This document shows, piece after piece, positions 21,701 through 26,203 of a stretch of DNA of 26,231 bases. The notes beneath the pieces were generated by a model. The model worked only from the letters and a program-made list of their open reading frames with translations, searched no databases and was not told where the DNA came from. Source of the DNA: a virus; IMG/VR virus record IMGVR_UViG_3300037119_000419, positions 1 through 26,231 of that record. One strand, written 5' to 3'. Each line of letters opens with the position of its first letter. Position 1 is the stretch's first letter. Made by a program: the position numbers and the translations under genes.

Positions 21701-23487
21701 TCCAGCTTATGAGTGTGTTCACGCGGCTGTGGTCAAAGTCGAATACCCAGTGGAACGTGGACTTCATTCTGGCCAACGCCACGAAGGACATCCAGACCGG
21801 CGTCCTCAACGCCAGCACCCTCAACACCAAGGGTCTGCGTCGGGCCATGATTAAGAACATCGCCTCGCTGAAGCCGCTCATGGCCAGCCTGATGGGCAGC
21901 ATGAACAAGGCCGGGGCCGGGGCCACGTCCACCAACCCGTGGTTCCAGACGTACGCAGAGTTCGAGGCCAATGGCGGCAAACTCAACTATGGCCAGATCA
22001 CCCCGCTGGAAGACGCTATCCGCGAGGCCAAGGCCGAGATGAAGAACGCTGGCCGCAGCAACGCCAACCCGATCAAGTGGGCAAAGGCCACCTTCTCGTT
22101 CATCGACCACGTCAACTCCGGCTTCGAGAACATGACCCGCCTCGCTGCGTACAAGGCGCTGCGTGATGGCGGCGTCCCTGCCAAGCAGGCGGCTGAGGCG
22201 GTGCGTGAACTGACCACCAACTTCCAGCAGCATGGCGAGTGGGGGCCGAAGGTCAACGCGGCCTATGGCTTTGCGAACGCGTCCATCATCGGCGGTGCCC
22301 GCTTCATGAAGACCGTGGCCACGAACCCCATGGTCCTGACTGGGCTGGTCCTGACGGGTATGTTGGAGGACTTCCTCAACTCGATGCTCGATGACGACGA
22401 CTGGGACCAGTACACCGAGGAAGACAAACACGCGAACTTCATCCTCATGTTGCCTGAGAGTTTCGGGTTCGACCTGAAAATCCCTGCTGGCTATGGCCTC
22501 AACGCCTTCATCACCACTGGCCGCAAGATGAGCGAGCTATGGCGCGGGAAGAAGAACAAGGACGGCACCGAGCTATCGCTGCTGGAGGCCAGCGCCGACG
22601 TGGCCATGGGCTTCATCAATGCGTTCAGCCCGATCACTGGCCAATCGTTCTGGAATATCGTGTCGCCCACCGTCCTCGACCCCATCGTCAACATCTACCG
22701 GAACGAGAACAACTGGGGCAAACCGATCATGCCACCTCAGGCTTTCCGCAAGGAGCAGGAGAAGCCCGACAGCCAGTTGGCGTTCGATAACACGCACCAG
22801 TTCTGGAAGACCGTGGCCGAGGGGATGAACGCACTTGGCGGTGGCAGCAAGGTCGAGCCGGGGTTCACCCCGCTGGACGTGTCGCCTGAGAGTATCAAGC
22901 ACGTCACCTCCGAGACCGTGGGTGGCATGGGCCGCACCTTCATGCGGACGCTCAGCCTCGCGGGCAAGCTGGCCAAGGGTGAGGACGTGGGTCCGAACGA
23001 CATTCCCATCGTGCGCCGCTTTGCTGGCCTACCGTTCGGCGCGGCATCGGCCAAGGACGAGCAGACGGGTGCGTTCTATGATCGCATCAACGAGGCGCGC
23101 AAGGTCGTGGCCAGAGCCAAGGCGACCATCTTGGAGTACGGCAAGGACAGCCCCGAGTACGCCAAATTCCGCAAGGAAAACGAGCGGGTCATTGAGTTTG
23201 CCGACAGCCAGAAGAAGGCCGAGAAGCGGCTGCTGGCCATCAACACGGCAGAGAATGCGGCTGAGAGGTTCGGCAGCAAGGGCGGCTGGACGCGCAGCAA
23301 GCAAGCCGTACAGCGCGACAGGAACGCGCTGGTGAAGATGGGCTTCATCATCAAGAAGGGTGAGGTGCTGACGCCCGAGCAGGTGGCCAAGGTCAAGCAG
23401 CGGGCCAAGGAGCGGAAGGCTACGCTGGCCGAGGAGTACAACGCGGCGTACCTTGAAAAGGTAATGGGCGACCAACCCGAAAGCTGA
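12757..23487 (+). CDS. Giant multidomain polyvalent ejection protein, 3576 aa
   Basis: The gene starts at GTG 12757 with AAGGG at 12746-12750. Domain order by residue: acidic, proline-containing leader (1-150); helical region (150-290); Ala/Gly-rich ejection-type region (290-530); M23 endopeptidase (630-745); acidic linker (745-1230); possible HhH-like domain (1231-1460); Arg/Gly-rich linker; unnamed HDYFGH domain (1605-1865); linker; HYT...RTYFG domain (1918-2042); HExxH metallopeptidase (2052-2197); ADP-ribosyltransferase (2295-2600); long helical region; LPD38-type region (about 3080-3330). It holds the place of T7 gp16. Polyvalent proteins are thought to enter the host with phage DNA and carry several effector enzymes. 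No stop interrupts the frame, so a ribosome starting at 12757 must make the whole chain unless it is later cleaved. Confidence 0.93.
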   Translation: MATNFDLLRRSSLFPSGGGGLLGLGDRPLTPEEEEELLRQQMLAANDPLAPLPDVRPEEPVATEDKPFLPPVEEDKPLVDPLAPLPDDELLPVEAVATNTKGKKRPAQETVVEDKPLIAPEEEEPSLFMPLEGVMQEIGKRGELPENLRAAGIARTNTAYQRAVAAQEEADKVVDAERIDVASPLRSKFDSQVAGYIAGAWKEHQGDPTKVAAFTKKLAESYGTNWGYTPESMKETLEFIKDNPRSLEAGISFKGQKLTPDQLAQAKEELAAATTDGQIDVQRLTRPYTDQPVEALVEGLRGTATATVGGMISSAPEAMIQSVERLTGNPSLGAAIRDGIEPVAKNIRLAGRALGAGGEAWRERANPGYKEGTNEYYAFQTVTAFAELGAAFSAASATKSPNVGAAIIAARVFGEQNNDSLERGRTPQQAFVDGTAMAVAEFLPERMVVKQLLGTTGSKALDIVKGMGGESLQEITTEIITMGYEAGIFGDDVTVKQALQRMFDAGIIGAGAGGGVAATTGGARSAAETKTAVALRDRIATWANQRLAMGAINDGDINATSEQVANAFNPSRVAGGVVQQSGVSMDELRKSKLPAVPRVLEGERPYRPVLVKPTPEPVNRDGQPEKFALPKGRVTSKFGPRQTFRTANGQMASSNHAGVDIGLPSGAAAPAGASGVVVAAGPRGGYGNQVVIQHADGTTSSYSHLSRIGVKVGQEIAQGQSVGKVGKTGNATGPHLHIERRDRQGRAVNPETGAIVATSRNAETKEWEDDTEYTEDQTEVDNFYDDMIDQQELDDTYTEATGQQWDPQDFEPTESEEVEPAVARGDAQPAQAETPAPRTGAALDALESEEVPEPTRVQENVSTRLTEAKDRNPAAQAMAEERRSGGGNRLFDIQEEADYSQPLPNEETIFGSDDSGVGTGEVVGFINTQTKQSRAIGEPPAADVTLPPSTAEPTQEVQPTTPASAPIETTVPETQEFGGLSVEDRTSLYEALPAPPQTASEDVKMGRGDGQAVALGLAEPQDLSAKPKAYVTAYNVGLQEGSKALASAAGESFVSTAGPALATTQEIPEGSAEIISEPAAPTTPVDGLSVDGAAPSGIAEFMDQQATALDAAPVPVSNDRRMEVAATVEKIEDKMFDFETDDAPKSKVKAYLKGLVKKGVMEQADLDAMDYLFKDRDMGVEDITSEVRGALEMWAERELGGAAPVARDRRTSGPTKIEDAVPGYAKVAKHLTPEERARVKRSAAQKLVALWDKLPTPTEMAAVAISARDARGWYEASAKALVEVFGHKDATRFAALLAATSPQNSVRLNLYNALKIWTGWNRAGRPTDRKSIVKIMGDNVAGDKGLGSVLNAWINNTVTALSDPVEQLVLSGPKVNSFFHNLIGEVDEVTNDAWMAAFAGVDPTFIKGTTVGKRKATKSVGYMAYAARVRKAAEVASKRTGDNWTPAEIQETVWSWAKTVYEMRDKAGENRTVQQLLDAGAVTTADIANTEDFAVLFTNNLFANILGEAGYGQPSGIRQRGGADASVAGGVRSVTDAEGTGFTERDFTRNLQRAGGRLERVRQERRGGKLSERRKQEGAGSQQAEARGLPERGPVSRSEEPVAIDSRKKLGFDKPLPGQPQAVEVPGYGKVAFGPLPVAQQAARDYMASIGQTYTPTKVAPSVNVERATRIATAFDTLEHNPQDPDVQAAYKAMVDETIAQWKAIEATGLKVEFIDFAKTGDPYAATPRLMQIDVAENNHMWVFKTDDGFGSDETIDVSDNPLLALTDIYIGGHQLRANDVFRIVHDYFGHVKDGHGFRAKGEEGAWQAHSQMYSPLARRAMTTETRGQNSWVNYGPNGETNRDANSAETVYAPQKVGLLPQWAVEEGALQAPAFRERVEDGTEQRTERGGREADDQDGQGSPELERPPVNEDGTVTLQHYTTAEGLTETDPTLWGQTKIAFTREERAYMMQAPPRTYFGIATGQPGGYKQEFQGRTEVEARLPMDRLYDVGADPDNLWVQGKAHIGERNIKDAGHAGYWHKNPELGLVAVVFEPVQVKATAKAKDKRQTAYERIGSKRAFRADILQTVLDELGRMGIAEGRSDLKLSVISDFGGRTYDGRYYYPQTWDDHPLIEIVALSHKGARITARHEAIHWMRDQGIISRTEWPYLAKWAKNNANLMAWAKANYPSKDGFTLEDQIEEAVAEGFARWNGGDPALVTAKDSIVATVFARIREIIRSIREAFGAAGITRGELNEAARLMAAIRGGDQVRKYDAAKQPSGFGRRSPYLSSISRDMLAGRITPEQAQMLRNNPKPKDQAGWHGTKAEDIDKFSLDFMGTGEGAQAFGWGLYFAQKQAVADWYRRKLTMNQNLPTVRAVKVGGQPLSEWIMDRFGSGHGTAAVEVADRVFEYLTTNQPYNGWLDALQVQFEKDMVEYMADAEANEDAAEIEALANEAQKVEMIFDNLRMKKVELDTGATKGALYKVEVPENEDLLDLDAPLSNQSPKITKALEAIEAEVNIEDYTEMDFWDLTGQELQNVLKVAVYQDALPITGDAMETAVENGEAPKAVSLYLRDKGVVGSRYLDRDSRGQPENEATRNFVIFDDGVVEIRAKTVTGRGYRDRVVRAPQAGPLSDPTKPNPGIFRRIHDQTMSFLTMLGSAHGKGDWDAADSFIDAFRRKVTQRYQQVIKTQQRVAAEQGLDRLPPEQNVMENITADERGYKLQHLTDNMIRPMAEEMQARGVSMDDLGLYLYARHAPARNARIAAINPEFRAPDKPGSGMTNVDAANIMAQFVAEGKDADLAAVAVYIDRMIEMAQQERLQSGLLTQDALDAGFQPQDHYVPLRGNENIEPEMEMTFPISSRKGGGFSVAGGEGHRMYGRESRANLEEIVGYTITQAQEAIDRSYRNKVDTVMLNMFRAVPDPNFVSIDRVKRVPVWNKAKGQVEYQMQTRMNDPLEQQRTIFVKDGDTIHKMTFNDRNPSAMRFVKAAKNLGVQELNRGLQLMSVFTRLWSKSNTQWNVDFILANATKDIQTGVLNASTLNTKGLRRAMIKNIASLKPLMASLMGSMNKAGAGATSTNPWFQTYAEFEANGGKLNYGQITPLEDAIREAKAEMKNAGRSNANPIKWAKATFSFIDHVNSGFENMTRLAAYKALRDGGVPAKQAAEAVRELTTNFQQHGEWGPKVNAAYGFANASIIGGARFMKTVATNPMVLTGLVLTGMLEDFLNSMLDDDDWDQYTEEDKHANFILMLPESFGFDLKIPAGYGLNAFITTGRKMSELWRGKKNKDGTELSLLEASADVAMGFINAFSPITGQSFWNIVSPTVLDPIVNIYRNENNWGKPIMPPQAFRKEQEKPDSQLAFDNTHQFWKTVAEGMNALGGGSKVEPGFTPLDVSPESIKHVTSETVGGMGRTFMRTLSLAGKLAKGEDVGPNDIPIVRRFAGLPFGAASAKDEQTGAFYDRINEARKVVARAKATILEYGKDSPEYAKFRKENERVIEFADSQKKAEKRLLAINTAENAAERFGSKGGWTRSKQAVQRDRNALVKMGFIIKKGEVLTPEQVAKVKQRAKERKATLAEEYNAAYLEKVMGDQPES
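14644..14991 (+). other. M23 peptidase domain of the giant protein
   Basis: Residues about 630-745 carry the full M23 (LytM-type) zinc endopeptidase pattern. It begins RVTSKFGPRQ, followed by SNHAGVDIG with zinc ligands His656 and Asp660, SYSHLS with His704, GxxVGKVGKTGNATGPHLHIE with His735 and His737 (H-x-H). All catalytic residues are present, so it should cleave peptide cross-links in peptidoglycan. In T7 the matching ejection protein uses a lytic transglycosylase instead. The domain probably opens the cell wall locally for DNA entry. Confidence 0.92.
16447..17140 (+). other. Possible HhH-glycosylase-like domain of the giant protein
   Basis: Residues about 1231-1460 are helical: GWYEASAKALVEVFG, FAALLAATSPQNSVRLNL, GPKVNSFFHNLIG, then EVTNDAWMAAFAG with Asp1392. 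The order of an ATSPQ helix, a G-P-K-V turn and a following x-x-D-x-W resembles the helix-hairpin-helix and catalytic-Asp layout of endonuclease III-type glycosylases. I recall stand-alone phage proteins of this pattern carrying only a DUF label. The fold proposal is inference; the repeated motif pattern is what is seen. Confidence 0.4.
17275..17281 (+). promoter_or_regulatory. Strong Shine-Dalgarno site inside the giant gene
   Basis: GGGGAGG lies six bases upstream of the ATG at 17288, which opens a 59-codon ORF in a frame different from that of the giant gene. It is one of the best ribosome sites in the window, and the giant frame has no need of it. Confidence 0.65.
17288..17467 (+). CDS. 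59-residue ORF overprinted in the giant gene, first linker
   Basis: The ORF runs from ATG 17288 to TAA 17465-17467, in frame +2, while the giant gene reads frame +1. It encodes an acidic helical peptide that starts MASRAEFVSAVEQMLQ and ends SAKSDEEES. A GGGGAGG site sits six bases upstream. I counted 47 of 59 codons ending in G or C in this frame, against 23 of 59 in the giant frame over the same bases. Neighbouring genes prefer G/C-ending codons, so this frame behaves like the coding one. The giant frame here is an Arg/Gly-rich linker with no motif. No family is recognised. Confidence 0.55.
   Translation: MASRAEFVSAVEQMLQSQEAYEASLTQKEQDLLNEISPVTSSEQEGGSNVSAKSDEEES
17453..17459 (+). promoter_or_regulatory. 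Shine-Dalgarno site for the second overprinted ORF
   Basis: GAGGAGG lies eight bases before the GTG at 17468, inside the last codons of the 59-residue ORF. The stop and start are joined as TAAGTG, a typical phage coupling arrangement. Confidence 0.6.
17468..17626 (+). CDS. 52-residue ORF overprinted in the giant gene
   Basis: The ORF runs from GTG 17468, immediately after the stop of the 59-residue ORF and in the same frame (+2), to TAG 17624-17626. The peptide begins with SAESRKALEASKPKPEDYP, continues DQFLEAKSRWLS and ends basic. Over its first 31 codons I counted 25 G/C-ending codons, against 13 of 31 in the giant frame. After about 17560 the giant frame regains a normal protein-like sequence (SRKKLGFDKPLPG), so the two frames seem to exchange there. 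Whether the ORF is translated today cannot be told from sequence. Confidence 0.45.
   Translation: MSAESRKALEASKPKPEDYPSEDQFLEAKSRWLSTVGRNLALTSRSPASPKR
17569..18349 (+). other. Unnamed HDYFGH domain of the giant protein
   Basis: Residues about 1605-1865 form a compact domain that I cannot name. Conserved-looking features are AFDTLEHNPQDPDV, DPYAATPRLMQIDV, VHDYFGH with His1786 and His1791, GEEGAWQAH with Glu1803, Glu1804 and His1810, and MTTETRGQNSWVN with Glu1825. The spaced His and Glu residues look like a metal site, so a hydrolase or metal-dependent enzyme is possible. I recall similar sequences in other phage proteins of unknown function. No known catalytic motif is matched. Confidence 0.5.
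18384..18391 (+). promoter_or_regulatory. Shine-Dalgarno site for the third overprinted ORF
   Basis: AGAGAGGG lies six bases upstream of the ATG at 18398, which opens a 46-codon ORF out of frame with the giant gene. Confidence 0.55.
18398..18538 (+). CDS. 46-residue ORF overprinted in the giant gene, second linker
   Basis: The ORF runs from ATG 18398 to TAA 18536-18538 in frame +2. The frame is open further upstream, but only ATG 18398 has a ribosome site. The peptide starts MAQSKGPSAEDVKLMTKMAK, continues HPNWSGLQ and ends in a Ser/Pro/Thr tail. Over the first 30 codons I counted 25 G/C-ending codons, against 14 of 30 in the giant frame, where the sequence is an Arg/Glu/Asp-rich linker (EQRTERGGREADDQDGQG). 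The 3' end overlaps the start of the following HYT domain. No family is recognised. This is the same situation as at 17288, in the next linker. Confidence 0.5.
   Translation: MAQSKGPSAEDVKLMTKMAKAHPNWSGLQSTKTEPSPSSTTPPPKD
18508..18885 (+). other. HYT...RTYFG domain of the giant protein
   Basis: Residues about 1918-2042 read LQHYTTAEGLTETDPTLWG, then FTREERAYM, PPRTYFGIATGQPGGY, MDRLYDVGADPDNLW, and IKDAGHAGYWHKN. I recall this order (H-Y/F-S/T, DP..G, ER, RTYF, LYD..DP, DAGY.GY) from other large phage and mobile-element polyvalent proteins. It may be an ADP-ribosyltransferase-like or nuclease-toxin fold, with His1920 as a candidate active-site residue. That functional idea is inference. Confidence 0.5.
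18910..19345 (+). other. Metallopeptidase (HExxH) domain of the giant protein
   Basis: Residues about 2052-2197 contain YYYPQTW, then ITARHEAIHWMRDQGII with the zincin motif H2130-E2131-x-x-H2134. About 45 residues further on is EEAVAEGFARW, where Glu2182 or Glu2186 could be the third zinc ligand. This agrees with the metallopeptidase family described in polyvalent proteins. It could process the giant chain itself or cut host proteins; neither is shown by the sequence. Confidence 0.75.
19640..20600 (+). other. ADP-ribosyltransferase domain of the giant protein
   Basis: Residues about 2295-2600 match the ADP-ribosyltransferase group found in polyvalent proteins. AGWHGT with His2302 is the NAD-binding start, followed by GTGEGAQAFGWGLYFAQ (about 2320-2336), and a late block VGSRYLDRDSRG...RNFVIFDDGVVEI (about 2560-2590) that ends the fold. 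A roughly 200-residue helical insertion separates the two halves. Such enzymes transfer ADP-ribose from NAD+ to host proteins. The target is unknown. Confidence 0.75.
21994..22744 (+). other. LPD38-type C-terminal region of the giant protein
   Basis: Residues about 3080-3330 carry the pattern TTNFQQHGEWGPKVNAAY, FANASIIGGARFMKTV, a hydrophobic stretch NPMVLTGLVLTGML, and FDLKIPAGYGLNAF. This resembles the C-terminal domain named LPD38 in large phage polyvalent proteins. In those proteins it is thought to help loading into, or exit from, the virion. The downstream 245 residues are charged and helical. Confidence 0.7.
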
Positions 23488-23495
23488 TCGCCCAT
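23464..23495. terminator. Hairpin between the converging operons
   Basis: A perfect 8-bp inverted repeat, ATGGGCGA (23464-23471) and TCGCCCAT (23488-23495), has a 16-base spacer and straddles the stop codon of the giant gene. Rightward there is no T tract (CCCCCTGTG follows). Leftward the stem is followed by TACCTTTTC, which contains four T. It sits where the late rightward and early leftward transcripts meet, so a weak two-way or leftward terminator is plausible. Confidence 0.45.
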
Positions 23496-23532
23496 CCCCC
23501 TGTGTCCGCTCTTCGTAGGACCGCCGTGGTAA

Positions 23533-24465
23533 CTATCCGCGAGTAACCTTAAGTCCCCGGTCTTGCAACTCCAAGAGCAGGTCCACCGTGTCCACCTTCG
23601 ACAGGTCAAGCTGTTCAGGCGGTGCCGTCTTGGCGCGGTAGTCAATCGGCGGGGTTGGCACCGGCTCCGCTACCCGCATCGGGATGGGCGGCTCAGCCCT
23701 GCGGATAGTCATTTCAGGTGGGCGCAGTGCGGGGAACGCCGTGGCCATGGGATTAGGCTTGGTCGTATGCACCGGCATATCGGTGTGCAACTCGCCGCGT
23801 ACCTCGTTGAACAGGGCAGCGCGGCCAGCGCCGGTCAGGACCATGTCGCGCTGATGCTTGCGCTCATGATGCAGCCAGCCACGCCGTACCATTTCATTGG
23901 CCACTCGGCTGAGCGCGCCGGTCCCGGCCCTGCGATTACCACCATCGCCATACCCCATCTTGATGGCAATGTCCGTCATGTACGGAGCCTCGCCGTACTT
24001 GTCCCAATGATCGACCAAGATTTCAGCGAAACGCTTGGCGTTGTCCATGAAACCCTGTCGTTGCTTGCGGGTCTTCCCGCCAATCTGACTGCTCTCCACT
24101 GCCTTTACCTCCGTCTTGCCCATCTTCGGTCGATTGTCTTGAAGGTCCAGCGCGGGCTGGGTCTGAACCTTGGCGGCGATGATCTGGATATGCCGTGGCC
24201 ACTGGCCGTCGTCATAGATCAGGCCGCGTTCCTGCATACGTTTCAGGTGGTAGCCCACCTGACCACCGGACAGGCCGGTCTCCTTGGCGATGTACTGGTT
24301 AGAGGGAGACACGCCGTTCATCGTGTTCTGAAAGTGCATGATCGCACCGATGATTTCAGCCCACTTGTCCACCGTGTCCATGTGTTCGTAGCCACGCTGC
24401 TGCTCGCGCTGCGTCGTGCGCCAGTTCAGAGCCTCAAGCTGCTCACTGATCGGCTTCGTTACCAT
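23533..24465 (-). CDS. Double winged-helix DNA-binding protein
   Basis: The 310-aa form begins MVTKPISEQLEALNW at 24465, with GGAGG six bases upstream; the frame extends 39 codons further, but only as a shadow of the HTH gene. Residues about 45-90 form a winged helix (SNQYIAKETGLSGGQVGYHLKRM, then a wing ERGLIYDDGQW). A second winged helix is likely at about residues 155-215 (APYMTDIAIKMGYG...LSRVANEMVRRGWLHHE). The C-terminal 90 residues are Pro-rich, with a final amphipathic helix (VDLLLELQDRGL). A transcription regulator is likely, and a replication-initiation role is an alternative. Its start overlaps the upstream HTH gene by 23 bases. Confidence 0.75.
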   Translation of the reverse strand: MVTKPISEQLEALNWRTTQREQQRGYEHMDTVDKWAEIIGAIMHFQNTMNGVSPSNQYIAKETGLSGGQVGYHLKRMQERGLIYDDGQWPRHIQIIAAKVQTQPALDLQDNRPKMGKTEVKAVESSQIGGKTRKQRQGFMDNAKRFAEILVDHWDKYGEAPYMTDIAIKMGYGDGGNRRAGTGALSRVANEMVRRGWLHHERKHQRDMVLTGAGRAALFNEVRGELHTDMPVHTTKPNPMATAFPALRPPEMTIRRAEPPIPMRVAEPVPTPPIDYRAKTAPPEQLDLSKVDTVDLLLELQDRGLKVTRG

Positions 24466-24664
24466 TGCGTCCTCCACGCTTGCGGTTGGCCCAGACCTCA
24501 GCGATGAAAAACTCCACCACCTGAGGGTCGTACGTAGCTTGGGTCCCCTTCCCTGCGGGTTGCACGAAGGGTGGACCCTCACCCCTCGCCCGCCATGATC
24601 GGATGGTCGCTGGCGACACCCCCAATCGCTTGGCCACCTCTGGCCCTGTCATGTGTCGGCTCAT
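24443..24664 (-). CDS. Excisionase/MerR-like HTH protein
   Basis: This 73-aa protein begins MSRHMTGPEVAKRLGVSPATI at ATG 24664, with GAGG seven bases upstream. Residues 5-30 are a MerR/AlpA-type helix-turn-helix (MTGPEVAKRLGVSPATIRSW, then RARGEGPPF), the pattern common to phage excisionases and small regulators. A QATYDP turn and one helix follow, then a basic tail. It probably binds operator or attachment DNA. No integrase is seen in the window, so a regulatory role is preferred over excision. Confidence 0.8.
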   Translation of the reverse strand: MSRHMTGPEVAKRLGVSPATIRSWRARGEGPPFVQPAGKGTQATYDPQVVEFFIAEVWANRKRGGRNGNEADQ

Positions 24665-24972
24665 TTGTTGCCTCGCTGTTCCACGCAGAAATCGCAGGGG
24701 CAGTTGGCCCGCATCCATGCCTCGAATTTCTTGGCCTCGGCAGGAGACAGGTCACATGGCGTGAGAGCCATGGCCGATGGCAGTGAGCCAGTGGTGATGA
24801 ATATCCACGGCGTATGGAACGAGACCGCCAACACCGACATGATCTTCGCGCCCAGCGGTGGTGCCCACGGCTTCGGTGGCACCATCACCCGCATCCCGAA
24901 CATGAACCAGCACAGGCCAGCCGCAAACCAAAGGGCCACGGCGGCTCCGATAATGGTGAATACCATGGTCAT
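24661..24972 (-). CDS. Small membrane protein with a C-terminal cysteine cluster
   Basis: This 103-aa protein starts at ATG 24972, overlapping the recT-like stop (ATGA), with GAGGAG upstream; an in-frame ATG at 24966 is an alternative. Hydrophobic segments lie at about residues 3-27 (FTIIGAAVALWFAAGLCWFMF) and 43-62. The soluble end carries four cysteines in PCDLSPAEAKKFEAWMRANC-P-CDFC, with a C-P-C-x-x-C cluster that could bind zinc or form a redox pair. No family is recognised. Its coupling to the recombination genes is the only functional hint. Confidence 0.7.
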   Translation of the reverse strand: MTMVFTIIGAAVALWFAAGLCWFMFGMRVMVPPKPWAPPLGAKIMSVLAVSFHTPWIFITTGSLPSAMALTPCDLSPAEAKKFEAWMRANCPCDFCVEQRGNK

Positions 24973-25736
24973 ACGTCCAACTCCTCGGGCTTGGCTTCGC
25001 CTTCTGGCGCTGCCCCTTCCATCGGTGGGGCCTCGACCTCACCCTCGCTGGCCAGCTTGAGTTGCGGCGGGGCCTTGGCTTCAATCTCGATCATGTCCTC
25101 GATTTCCTCGCGGATGGCCAAGCCAGCCAGCGCGTCAGCGAACCCGTCACGTAGCGGGAACGTCCGCGCCCTGATCTTGAGCATCCGGTCGGGATGTTCG
25201 AGCCATGGAATTTTCTTGGCGTTCATCCAAAGATGGGCGCGCTTCGCCATGGCCACGGTGAAGACGCCTTCGTAGAAGCCTTCCTGTCCACGCCGTCCGA
25301 TGGTCACCTTCCAGCCGTAGTCCTCGGGCCACTTGTTCAGGTCCTTGTCGGTCGGCATGGTCCCCACCTGCTCTTCCTTGATGGAAGAAATCAGGTTCTT
25401 GGATTGCACCAAGGCCATGGCTGCATCGCCCCAGATAGTCGGGCGTCCGCTGATGATGGCGATTTGGCGAAGGCCATAGAGTGGGGGCAAGCCAGCTTCG
25501 AGCGCGGCCATGATGCCGAGCAGGACCTTGTTCTTGTCGAAGTCGCCAGTGCCCTTGATCTTGTAGCTGTCAGGAGCGAAGCCGCCGATGATCGCTGCGG
25601 TCGCCATGCGTACCGCTTCCTCGACCGTCTTCGGTGCGATGTAGCCCTTCTCGTTGACGACAAGCTGGGACTTCTCGGTTGTGGCCACAGCCTTGGTCTC
25701 TTCGGTCGGCTGGTCTTCGGTGTGTTCGGTTTCCAT
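24969..25736 (-). CDS. RecT-family single-strand annealing protein
   Basis: This 255-aa protein starts at ATG 25736 with AGGAGG six bases upstream. The core (about residues 40-210) has the RecT hallmarks: NKVLLGIMAALEAGLPPLYG, then LRQIAIISGRPTIWGDAAM, and LEHPDRMLKIRARTFPLRDGFAD. An acidic, disordered C-terminus of about 40 residues follows, a common protein-contact tail. RecT proteins anneal complementary single strands during phage replication and recombination. The usual exonuclease partner is not visible in this window and may lie to the right. The gene is followed by a coupled membrane-protein gene. Confidence 0.88.
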   Translation of the reverse strand: METEHTEDQPTEETKAVATTEKSQLVVNEKGYIAPKTVEEAVRMATAAIIGGFAPDSYKIKGTGDFDKNKVLLGIMAALEAGLPPLYGLRQIAIISGRPTIWGDAAMALVQSKNLISSIKEEQVGTMPTDKDLNKWPEDYGWKVTIGRRGQEGFYEGVFTVAMAKRAHLWMNAKKIPWLEHPDRMLKIRARTFPLRDGFADALAGLAIREEIEDMIEIEAKAPPQLKLASEGEVEAPPMEGAAPEGEAKPEELDV

Positions 25737-25745
25737 CTGTTCCTC

Positions 25746-26030
25746 CTATGCCAACTTGATTTCGGTACCGAGCGCCTTGGTCAGGGCCTTCGCGTATCGC
25801 TCAGCCTCTTCCTTATGGGCGGCGACAAGTCGCTCTGCCATTTCGGACTCGGTGATGATGCCCTTGTCCACCATCAGCTTCCACAGGGCGCTGCTCTCGA
25901 CTAGCGCCACGTTGATGCCGACGCGTAGCTGCTTCGGGGTGGCGGCGGCTCTCTCCAGACCGCCAGTCCCAATCTGCATGGCCACACCGCTTTGCATGGC
26001 GTGGACTGCGGCACGGTATTTCTCGTTCAT
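25746..26030 (-). CDS. Small helical protein in the recombination operon
   Basis: This 94-aa protein starts at ATG 26030, with GGAGA seven bases upstream. The sequence is helical: YRAAVHAMQSGVAMQIG near the start, VALVESSALWKLMVDKGIIT in the middle, and a Lys/Glu-rich amphipathic end (HKEEAERYAKALTKAL). I recognise no motif. The stop lies ten bases from the recT-like start, so the two are probably co-transcribed. Small unknown proteins beside recT genes are common in phages. Confidence 0.7.
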   Translation of the reverse strand: MNEKYRAAVHAMQSGVAMQIGTGGLERAAATPKQLRVGINVALVESSALWKLMVDKGIITESEMAERLVAAHKEEAERYAKALTKALGTEIKLA

Positions 26031-26203
26031 TCTATCTCTCCAAAGTCAGTCGCTGCCCACGTCAGGCTTTCGTCCTCGGTGGTAATGACAGGTTCAAAAT
26101 CTACCCACGGTCCCTCGCCGTACGCCTTGGCGCACCGGACCCACTTGCGCTTGAGAAACTGGATTGCGCTGTCGGTGACCATGAAGCTGGTGCCTCTGGC
26201 CAT
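26027..26203 (-). CDS. 58-residue unknown protein (frame open to the window edge)
   Basis: ATG 26203, with GAGG seven bases upstream, opens a 58-aa reading frame (MARGTSFMVTDSAIQFLKRK, then WVRCAKAYGEGPWVDFEP, ending in an acidic tail). The stop overlaps the next start as ATGA. The same frame is also open upstream of the ATG to the right edge, so the gene could be longer. It is too short for standard ORF cut-offs, but its coupling and ribosome site support it. No family is recognised. Confidence 0.65.
   Translation of the reverse strand: MARGTSFMVTDSAIQFLKRKWVRCAKAYGEGPWVDFEPVITTEDESLTWAATDFGEIE

Noticed and set aside
12757-23487. An N4-type virion RNA polymerase encoded by the giant gene.
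   Set aside because: The size is similar, but no polymerase motifs were seen and the visible domains are peptidases, an ADP-ribosyltransferase and LPD-type regions.
23488-23532. A small gene or RNA in the gap between the converging operons.
   Set aside because: Only 45 bases separate the stops, and apart from the hairpin arm no coding frame or RNA structure was seen.
24443-24664. An integration module based on the excisionase-like HTH protein.
   Set aside because: No integrase or attachment-site repeat is visible nearby, so a small regulator is the safer call.
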